In this document: positions 1 to 6,843 of the stretch, in pieces
Layout of the letters: each line of letters begins with the position of its first letter
Numbering within the stretch: the stretch's first letter is position 1
From: a virus
Virus record (IMG/VR): IMGVR_UViG_3300021960_000475
Location: 1-24,845 of that record
Length of the DNA stretch: 24,845 nucleotides
Reading direction: 5' to 3' (one strand)
The notes under the pieces: generated by a model
Database searches by the model: none
What the model saw: only the letters and a program-made list of their open reading frames with translations
What the model was told of the DNA's origin: nothing
Translations under genes and position numbers: made by a program

Positions 1-3000
1 GGCATCTACCTTCTCCTGCACCTCATCGGCGATCTGCGCGGCCCTGCCTTTCAGCTTGTCTAGCCGAGCCTCCTTGCCACCGAGTATCTTGAGTTCAAGC
101 TCAAATGTCGCCTCCTTGCGACTCTCGTGCATGAACATTACTTTGGAATGCGACTCCGGGGTGAACTGTCGGTCGATGGTTACGGACTCGATGTAGGTCG
201 GGCCTGAGTTGTGGTCCGTTCCGCCACTCTCCGGTGCGGGGATCATGACCGAGACCTTGTTCGTCACTGCGTTCAGGTCCAACTGTTGGGCCCCCGTAAC
301 GACCGAGCCCATAGCCGCCTGTGCCTCCATGAGTGAGACATAGCTCTCCTCGATGTCGTTGACCAATGTGCGTTGGTCTTCGGTGTTGATGAGTGCCATG
401 CGGAGGAAGACCTTGCTGGCGATACCATCCTCTACGGCATTCCTGCCATTCTTTCCACTCTTCACCTTGATTCCCATTCGTGACGCTAGGACTGAGTTTA
501 CTCTCAACCACGCATCCACAACGGTGTCACCAGCCTTGTTCATCACATCTATGGACAGGCCAAACTCTCCGCCCTCCTCGCCTGTTGCTGCGGAGTTCAG
601 TTCGGCGAGCTTCTTGGATGTCATCGACATGTACCGCATCTCGATTGGCACATCTGCGATCAGGAACCTGTATGTCGCCGAGTGCGCCTGGTCGTTCCGG
701 TCGATGCGCCCAAGCACCTGCTGTAGGATGCTGATGTCATCGTACATCTGCGCGATAAGCATCATCCTCGGTCGGCGATCGTTGAACTTGTTTGCGGCAT
801 GCATGTCCAGTCCGGTGGCGGCAGACTTGTTCACAACCAGTGCGTCGATCGCCGACTCCATGCGGTCACCGTTGAAGCTGGCGATCATCTTTGCCCTCTG
901 CTCGACACCCACCTTCCTTTTCTTGTACTTGCCGTTGCGGACCTGCTTTTCGCGACCCGTAGCTTCGCCAATCCGCATCCCTGCCGCCTCTAGCCTCTCA
1001 ATGATCGCGTCGAGTGGCGATCCGCTCATGCCCGAAAGGTCCGCATTATCGACCAGCTCTTTTGCTGCCTCCCAGTCGGACAGGAAGTTGACCATCCCGT
1101 TAGCCCTAAGGAGTTCGTCGGTCAGGTACACCTCATACGCCTTGAACTCGGCGAGGTCGATATTGGCGGATTTAGAGTCCAGATCCGAAACCTCATTTGG
1201 GTCGATCGCGCTATTGACCCTGAGGGTCCTTGAGCGGTGGAGCTGGGCTATGAGCGCTTGCCTAACGCCAAACTCACCGACCTCGTCACCAACCTGCATG
1301 TCCGGAGTCTCGTCTAGGTGCTTCTCCAGGAGGGACTGGCCCGTGTTCTGGACGGCAATGATCGGCTTGTATCCAGCCTTGAACGCAGCTATCGCTTGAT
1401 CCGCGATCGCCTCGGCCTTCATGGAGAGCATTATCGTAGCCATGACCGGGTGTATGTAGTTGGCTAATCCTAGCTGCTCTGCTGGCTTCACCTCCTCGGC
1501 CGACTCAAACGGGGTCATGCGCTTGAAGTCCAGGTCGGACACGCTTCCCGGTTCGGAGTTGTGCATCTCGGCGATGTTCGTGAGGGACATCGTGTAACGC
1601 GCAGCGAGGAGCTTCTTGGGCTTAGCATGCTCTCCATCCAGGCTCATGATCGAGGAGAGGATGTCTGACACCGTGTTCGCGTTATCTTCGAAGCCATCCA
1701 TAGTGACCGTCGAGAACGAGGCATCGCTCATGTCCGCCTGTCTGCGGATGAGGCTTCCGCTTGCAGCCAGGGAGCCTGTGACCACCTGTTGCAGGGGTAG
1801 ACCTCCAGACTTGATGAGAGGCCCCAGGTGAGCGCCGAAAACCCCCATGGGTGTGTTCGTGTACAAACCCAGGGAGCTGGGGCCCTTCGCCCATGTGGCC
1901 GACAGGAAGACCGACCCCCTCGATGCGCCAACATACCTGCGGAAGTAGTCCTTGGTGTGGTCCTTGTCCACCTTGAACTTCTGATCCTTTGCGCGGACCT
2001 GCTTGCCAACACCGCCTCCGCCAGCGGCGTTGTGGCTTTCGTCCATCACTAGGACTGCATGCGGTGCCAGTGCTGACATAAAGTTACGGCGCACCACCGC
2101 ATTGTCACCTGGCCCGAGCTGCCTGTACGAAGACAGCAATACGTCCGCACCGATGATCGCCTTCAGCCTCTTACTTTGCAGCTTCTTCTGCTCTGCGGAG
2201 GCATCAGCCGGTAGGGGCTTGAGCGCGATCAGCTTCTCGGTTGCGACAATGAGGCGTTCCTTCTCCTCTCCAGTTGAAAGCGTGGACTGACCAAAAGCCC
2301 CATCCAGCGCAACCTCCAGGTTGTTGTTCGTGGCCGTCACGGAAACGCCTTCGAGGCCAACGTCTGCTAGGTCTCGGGTCGCCGCCTTGTAGAGGCTGTC
2401 GCCCTCCGTGATCCACACGGGCATGAGTCCTTGGTTTAGGGCATACCGAACTATGGAGCCAGCGATCCGGCCCTTGCCGGTTCCCGTCTGGTCCCCAATG
2501 ATGAACCCCATATTGTTTTCTATCGCGAAGACAGCCAGAGCGACAGCGTCTAGCTGCTCCGCGTACAGGAACTTGGTAGCGTCTTCTGAGCCGAGCCTCT
2601 CGGAGACCCACTCGTCGATCTGAACGCCGGTCTCGGTCTCGATCTTCCTGACTGCACGGTGTGTCTGCTCGGCTAGTCGGGCTGGCATTTTTAGCCCGTT
2701 CTTTTTCCCCTTTGAAGCTGGATCGTAGTCCACCAGCTTCGCGTTCTCTTTGGCTAGAGTTGCAGCGTCCCCTCGGCCCAGGTCTGAAAGTCTTCGGGCG
2801 CGGTCTTCAGAAGCTGTGAGTGCCTCGAATGCGGCACTTGGGGCCAGCTCGGCAGCGGGTCGACCGTCAGCAGTATCTCCATCTCGACCATCGCTGTCAG
2901 TTCCTCGATCGTCGACGCTGGATTCTGCGGGTTCGCGTTCATCCACTCCCAGATCGGTTCGTTCGCCTCCTCGATCATCACTTCCACCCTCTTCCTCAGT

Positions 3001-6000
3001 GACGCTCTGTACGTCGACAGACTCATCGGCTTGCCCATCTGAGCTTCCACCCAGAACAGATTCTTGTTCACCCCCTCTGGGGCCCACCTTACTTTTACCA
3101 TTGCGCCTCTCCTGGATGTTGACTTTGCGAGCATCTGCTGGCGAGGTCATTTTTTCACGGACAGACTTGTCCGCATTCTTGTATGCGAAGCCCCAAGCTG
3201 CCGGGAGGTACGGCACGGCGACTTCGCCGATGTACTCCTGGAACTCGTCCACGAACTCGCCGTAATCGTACACCTCTAGGGCAACTAGCTCCTCGGCAAG
3301 TGCCATGATCTTCTTTCCGACCTCGGGGTCCAGCCTGCCGCCCTGTTCGGGCGCTCCTTTGAGGCCAGAGTCGTTCGAGCCTTCGCCGCGCCCAATCTCC
3401 TCCTTGAGCTTCCGCATCCTGCGCCTCAGCTCTTTCCTCTTGTCGCTGAGGTCGTCTGCCGGAGATGTGGTCAGCTCGACCTCTTCCTTGGCGGGAACCT
3501 CCTCTTTGGAGGGGTCGTCCGCCTTGGATCTGGACTTGAGGTGGTCGACTCCGAACTCAACTATCTGAGAGCCGCCAGTGTCTTCCCAAAGTCGCTTCCC
3601 GCCACGATGCCTATCGGCAATAACGATGATGCCGTCATGGCCGACCATTACCGCGTAGTTCCTGAAGGTGCGGATGCGCTCGTTGTTCTCTTCGGTGCTG
3701 AGGATTCCGGTTGCGGTTATCCGCTTCCCGAGGTAGGTGTCCTTTAGGCCAGCGTTAGCCAACGCCCGAGCTAGGTCAACATCGCTGGCTATAACGAGCG
3801 GGTTCTTTAGGGACACCTGAACCTGACTGACCTTCCCATACCTAGCAGCATGCTCCCTGTCGGTGCTGGTGTACCGACCCGCGCCGAAGATGTTACTTCC
3901 ACCCTCTTCGATGTTTCGCTCCGCGCCTTCTCCACGGTAGGCCAAGACGCTATACGGCTCGCCGGTCACCGGGCGTGAAGGCTCCTCCTGAACATCAACC
4001 GCAACCTCGTCCTCCTCGGCCTCGGGCTTGTCTGCCTCCCAAGTGCTGTCGAACGTCTCGGCGACCTCTCCCCCGGTGTAGCTCGGGGTGGGAACATCGT
4101 AGCCATCGGACTCAAGTAGGCTTGCAACCTCCTCGAAGTTGTACCCGAACTCGTCTATCTCTAGACCGTAGGCCAGCTCCCAGAAGTCAAGCGTCTCCTC
4201 CGATACGGATTCGACGAGCTGCTCTCGTGTGAAGTACGCCTTTTCGCCCTCGGGCGCTTGAGCTGAGACCCGTGCCGACTCCTCACTGATGTCGTGTTCG
4301 TCCATCAGGCGAGTTACAACCTCGGGGTCGATCTTTGACTCAGCCGCCGCGTCCGCTTCGAGGTCGTCGGACAGGTCACTTTTCGACCCCTCTTTCCTCG
4401 GCTTGAATACCATTGCCTGGCCTTCACCCGACACCCATTTGCCATCGGCGGTGAAGCCGCGATCGGAGAGGAACTTTACGGCATGCCTGGTGGGGGCGAC
4501 CATCCTCATCCCGCCCCTCTTCTTCATGAACTCCAACAGCTTAGTCGCAAGTCCCATCTGTTGGAACTCGGGATGAACGTGGAGCGACTGGCCTGAGGTT
4601 GCCGCAACGATTTCCCCATCGCCATTCTTGATGACCTTGGTTGAGTTCATCAGTTGGGCGCTGTCCTTGATGCCAAGGGCCTGTAGTTCTTCAGTTTGCT
4701 TGCGCGTCGGTCTGCCCTCGGAATCCTCGCCAAGCTCCTCCATTAGGTCCTCGACCTCGAACCTCTGAGCCTCGCGGTACTTCGACACACCTTCAGCGTA
4801 TGCGCCAATGGCCTCGCGCACCTCGTCGCCGAAGCCGCGAGAGTCGGCCTCGTCCACGAGTGCCTGGAAGTCCCGAGTGCCACGGAGCATGGCCTGGGTC
4901 AGCGCATCGTAGAGCTTGAGGGTCTTCTTGCGGTCTGCTGGCTCGGGCTCAGCCTCGTTCAGAGCCTCGATCTCTAGGGCCGCAGTCTTGAATCCGAAGT
5001 TGGCTTCCTCGGGGGTGATGTTGCCAGCACCGCCTTCATCGAACTCGCCACGGGAGTTGAGGACCTCTTCGGCGGTAGCCCCGCCCTCTGGGTTCGGCTC
5101 GCGCTCGGGGACCGGTTCGGGCTCAGTGGTCGGTTCGGGCTCAACCGTTGGCACCTCCTCCTCGACGGGAGTGGTGTCGGTCCTGTCCTCGATGACGGTG
5201 GACTCTCCGTCTTCTTCCTCCAGCTCGCGGTCGGCGCGGCTCGGGATGTCCGGGTCCTTCTCTGGCTCGTTGCCGCCAAGCTCGGGCTCGACACTGCTGC
5301 GCTCGAACTTGAAGTGCTTTTCAGCAAAGGATACCGCCTCCTCAAGCGTTTCTCCGGTTACCTCGACGGAGGTTGACACCTGGCTGTCGCCATAGGTGAG
5401 TCGGAATCCATCGTCCGTGAACTCGACGACGGCCTCTTTGCCGTCGACCTTTCCAGTCAGCGACTCGATTTTAGTCTTGGTGGGCTCATCCGGCGTGACC
5501 GGGTCTTTACCCTCGAACACCTCTTGGATGTTCTGAGATAGGGCCTCCTCACTGTCGGCCCTCTTCTCAAGGGCCTCCAGCATCCGCGCCTGTTGACGCC
5601 TCTGCGGGATGGCGGTGATAGCGGGGATGGCCGAGAATGCTGTCAGCTCCTGGGCGATCTGGGTAGCTGTAGGCCAGCTCCACTCGTCGCCAAGGATGGC
5701 TGTACGCATCACATCGCCGACACGCTCCTCAAGCATCTCCGTGACGGGGCCCTGGAGACCGATCGAGTCTAGCGTCTTGGCCCAACCGGCTTCTTTGGCA
5801 ATCCCATCTAGGAAATCGCGTGTGGTGCGCGTGGGGTTCATCTTCTTCCATCGCTGAAAGACGGACCCCTGCATAATGTTGAGCTTGTTCACAAGAGGCA
5901 ACTTCCGCATGCCAGCGGCAATGCCCTCACCGGACTTCTCCGACAGGACTTCAATCCACATGTCGGCATAGCCAGCAGGTAGAGCCTCCATGAAGTCCTT

Positions 6001-6840
6001 GGAGGTCTCGTCGAAGATGATTGCTGCGCGTTCACCGTCCTGCATGGAGGCCATGCCGGGTAAGGCTCGACGGTATGCCGCCGCCGCAACCCTGGGTGTC
6101 ATGACCGCTGTCATGAGATTGGTTTGCGCTGCGCCCCCCGCAACCGCTGCTAATCCTTTAGTCGCAATGTTTTTGCCGAGCTTTTTCTCTAGCAGTGAGC
6201 GGATGGATGTTCCCGCCAGCTTGGCTGCGCCTTTGCGTGTAGCTGTTGCGACTCCGCCTGATGCGAAAAACTCCCCCGCGAATGCTGGGAGCTGGAATAC
6301 AAGCTCGGCCACTCCGCCTAAGAAAGTGCGGTCCCGCTGCATGTCTTGCAGGAAGTCGTTGACGAGCTTGAAGTTCTCAGGGGAGGCCCCAGCGCCGTTC
6401 TTCTCCAGGTCACGGGACGCCTCCCACACTTTGGAAATGTGTCCAAGCTCGTGGACACCCGCAACAAATGGGACTGCACTCGCTGCTGAGAAGTCGTTCC
6501 AAACTTCAGACACACCTTTAGGTTCCTGGTCTGACTCGTCCGCAGTATTGGACACAAAGGGGAGTCCTTGAGCGGTCACGCCTGAGGCCATGCCAGCCGG
6601 TGACTCAGCCTGGGACCACTCAAAACCATCCGGCATTGCGTACTGCCCTAGGGCATCCCTGGAGTCGCTAAGCAGTTGGTCGCGGTGCGGACTGTCGTAA
6701 AGCTTTTTGAAGTCGTACCGCTGCTGACTCTCAGGCTCGTCGTACCGGGGGGACTCAATGTCCCCCATGACGTTCACCTTGCTATGCAGTTCGTCTAGCT
6801 GGGAGAGCCACTTCGTGTACTCCGGGTCTTGAGTCTGCAT
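1..6840 (-). CDS. Giant polyvalent protein: LPD-like region, GNAT, ART-like domain, strawberry-notch-type SF2 helicase (C-terminus outside window)
   Basis: One reading frame runs without a stop from ATG at 6840 to the window edge, giving at least 2280 residues. Visible in order: an alanine-rich helical region (about 130-400) resembling the helical parts of large phage polyvalent proteins, with an HELGH string at 130-134; an acidic EPEP linker (about 560-585); a GNAT acetyltransferase segment (about 690-817) with Q760-x-x-G763-x-A765; an ADP-ribosyltransferase-like segment (about 952-1102) with Y968-R-G, G-R-Y990-T-S-T and a VxLKNPLVI strand; a low-complexity linker (about 1247-1363); and an SF2 helicase with Walker A GDQTGTGKGR (1449-1458), DESH (1600-1603), SAT (1647-1649) and GRIDRNDQ (2044-2051), spaced as in strawberry-notch helicases. 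It starts 3 nt after the preceding virion gene, with no clear Shine-Dalgarno. Polyvalent proteins are thought to be injected to counter host defences; that role is inferred here. Domain calls come from motifs, not a profile search. Confidence 0.85.
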   Translation of the reverse strand, partial: MQTQDPEYTKWLSQLDELHSKVNVMGDIESPRYDEPESQQRYDFKKLYDSPHRDQLLSDSRDALGQYAMPDGFEWSQAESPAGMASGVTAQGLPFVSNTADESDQEPKGVSEVWNDFSAASAVPFVAGVHELGHISKVWEASRDLEKNGAGASPENFKLVNDFLQDMQRDRTFLGGVAELVFQLPAFAGEFFASGGVATATRKGAAKLAGTSIRSLLEKKLGKNIATKGLAAVAGGAAQTNLMTAVMTPRVAAAAYRRALPGMASMQDGERAAIIFDETSKDFMEALPAGYADMWIEVLSEKSGEGIAAGMRKLPLVNKLNIMQGSVFQRWKKMNPTRTTRDFLDGIAKEAGWAKTLDSIGLQGPVTEMLEERVGDVMRTAILGDEWSWPTATQIAQELTAFSAIPAITAIPQRRQQARMLEALEKRADSEEALSQNIQEVFEGKDPVTPDEPTKTKIESLTGKVDGKEAVVEFTDDGFRLTYGDSQVSTSVEVTGETLEEAVSFAEKHFKFERSSVEPELGGNEPEKDPDIPSRADRELEEEDGESTVIEDRTDTTPVEEEVPTVEPEPTTEPEPVPEREPNPEGGATAEEVLNSRGEFDEGGAGNITPEEANFGFKTAALEIEALNEAEPEPADRKKTLKLYDALTQAMLRGTRDFQALVDEADSRGFGDEVREAIGAYAEGVSKYREAQRFEVEDLMEELGEDSEGRPTRKQTEELQALGIKDSAQLMNSTKVIKNGDGEIVAATSGQSLHVHPEFQQMGLATKLLEFMKKRGGMRMVAPTRHAVKFLSDRGFTADGKWVSGEGQAMVFKPRKEGSKSDLSDDLEADAAAESKIDPEVVTRLMDEHDISEESARVSAQAPEGEKAYFTREQLVESVSEETLDFWELAYGLEIDEFGYNFEEVASLLESDGYDVPTPSYTGGEVAETFDSTWEADKPEAEEDEVAVDVQEEPSRPVTGEPYSVLAYRGEGAERNIEEGGSNIFGAGRYTSTDREHAARYGKVSQVQVSLKNPLVIASDVDLARALANAGLKDTYLGKRITATGILSTEENNERIRTFRNYAVMVGHDGIIVIADRHRGGKRLWEDTGGSQIVEFGVDHLKSRSKADDPSKEEVPAKEEVELTTSPADDLSDKRKELRRRMRKLKEEIGRGEGSNDSGLKGAPEQGGRLDPEVGKKIMALAEELVALEVYDYGEFVDEFQEYIGEVAVPYLPAAWGFAYKNADKSVREKMTSPADARKVNIQERRNGKSKVGPRGGEQESVLGGSSDGQADESVDVQSVTEEEGGSDDRGGERTDLGVDEREPAESSVDDRGTDSDGRDGDTADGRPAAELAPSAAFEALTASEDRARRLSDLGRGDAATLAKENAKLVDYDPASKGKKNGLKMPARLAEQTHRAVRKIETETGVQIDEWVSERLGSEDATKFLYAEQLDAVALAVFAIENNMGFIIGDQTGTGKGRIAGSIVRYALNQGLMPVWITEGDSLYKAATRDLADVGLEGVSVTATNNNLEVALDGAFGQSTLSTGEEKERLIVATEKLIALKPLPADASAEQKKLQSKRLKAIIGADVLLSSYRQLGPGDNAVVRRNFMSALAPHAVLVMDESHNAAGGGGVGKQVRAKDQKFKVDKDHTKDYFRRYVGASRGSVFLSATWAKGPSSLGLYTNTPMGVFGAHLGPLIKSGGLPLQQVVTGSLAASGSLIRRQADMSDASFSTVTMDGFEDNANTVSDILSSIMSLDGEHAKPKKLLAARYTMSLTNIAEMHNSEPGSVSDLDFKRMTPFESAEEVKPAEQLGLANYIHPVMATIMLSMKAEAIADQAIAAFKAGYKPIIAVQNTGQSLLEKHLDETPDMQVGDEVGEFGVRQALIAQLHRSRTLRVNSAIDPNEVSDLDSKSANIDLAEFKAYEVYLTDELLRANGMVNFLSDWEAAKELVDNADLSGMSGSPLDAIIERLEAAGMRIGEATGREKQVRNGKYKKRKVGVEQRAKMIASFNGDRMESAIDALVVNKSAATGLDMHAANKFNDRRPRMMLIAQMYDDISILQQVLGRIDRNDQAHSATYRFLIADVPIEMRYMSMTSKKLAELNSAATGEEGGEFGLSIDVMNKAGDTVVDAWLRVNSVLASRMGIKVKSGKNGRNAVEDGIASKVFLRMALINTEDQRTLVNDIEESYVSLMEAQAAMGSVVTGAQQLDLNAVTNKVSVMIPAPESGGTDHNSGPTYIESVTIDRQFTPESHSKVMFMHESRKEATFELELKILGGKEARLDKLKGRAAQIADEVQEKVDA
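2754..3101 (-). CDS. Candidate overprinted gene nested out of frame inside the giant polyvalent gene
   Basis: This 115-codon frame starts with ATG at 3101 and ends with TAG at 2754-2756, in the +1 frame relative to the giant gene, which also stays open throughout. AGGAG lies 7 nt before the ATG, one of the best Shine-Dalgarno sites in the window. Codon use is genome-like (CTG, GTG, GAG, CCG, ACG, TCG dominate), whereas the giant gene uses many CGA, GGA and GAT codons here and encodes a D/S/G/R-rich linker. The predicted protein looks globular: a basic N-terminus (MVKVRWAPEG), helix-forming stretches such as SLRKRVEVMIEEANEPIWEW, and a Trp/Pro-containing C-terminal part (LPSWPQVPHSRH, EDFQTWAEGTL). 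An in-frame ATG at 3134 exists but lacks this ribosome site. I do not recognise the family and assign no function. It could alternatively be a frameshift product of the giant gene, but no slippery site was noticed. Confidence 0.6.
   Translation of the reverse strand: MVKVRWAPEGVNKNLFWVEAQMGKPMSLSTYRASLRKRVEVMIEEANEPIWEWMNANPQNPASTIEELTAMVEMEILLTVDPLPSWPQVPHSRHSQLLKTAPEDFQTWAEGTLQL
3109..3113 (-). promoter_or_regulatory. Strong Shine-Dalgarno for the nested gene
   Basis: The minus strand reads AGGAG at 3113-3109, followed by a 7-nt spacer (AGGCGCA) and ATG at 3101. In the giant gene's frame these bases are ordinary codons for Gln-Glu-Arg-Arg. The site decides the start of the nested frame and argues that it is translated independently. 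Confidence 0.55.
4710..4734 (-). repeat. 25-bp direct repeat, copy 1 (in giant polyvalent gene)
   Basis: This stretch is identical over 25 bp, and in the same orientation, to 8565-8589. Read on the minus strand it encodes LGEDSEGR (residues 703-710 of the giant protein), in the same codon frame as in the other copy. It lies just before the GNAT segment. An exact match of this length is far beyond chance for a window of this size. Confidence 0.9.
5113..5143 (-). repeat. Two 13-bp tandem units encoding an acidic EPEP linker
   Basis: CGGTTCGGGCTCA occurs at 5113-5125 and again at 5131-5143, a period of 18 nt. On the coding strand this gives the repeated EPEP part of a Glu/Pro-rich linker near residues 566-576 of the giant protein. 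It is probably a flexible spacer between domains that expanded by slippage. Confidence 0.6.
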
Positions 6841-6843
6841 GGT

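Noticed and set aside
353-1399. 348-codon open frame on the plus strand
   Set aside because: It is exactly antisense to the helicase part of the giant gene, is Ser/Arg/Leu/Ala-rich with no fold-like pattern, and has no ribosome site. It is a shadow of GC-rich codon use.
2204-2611. 135-codon minus-strand frame overlapping the helicase Walker A region
   Set aside because: Very Arg-rich with broken composition, and it overlaps a highly conserved helicase stretch. Unlike the 3101-2754 frame, the main frame here shows normal codon use.
2754-3134. Longer version of the nested frame starting at 3134
   Set aside because: The ATG at 3134 lacks a ribosome site, whereas the ATG at 3101 has AGGAG at ideal spacing; the shorter start is preferred.
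4974-5345. 123-codon minus-strand frame over the acidic linker
   Set aside because: Ser/Arg/Pro-rich shadow produced by GAG and CCC codons of the linker; no ribosome site was noticed.
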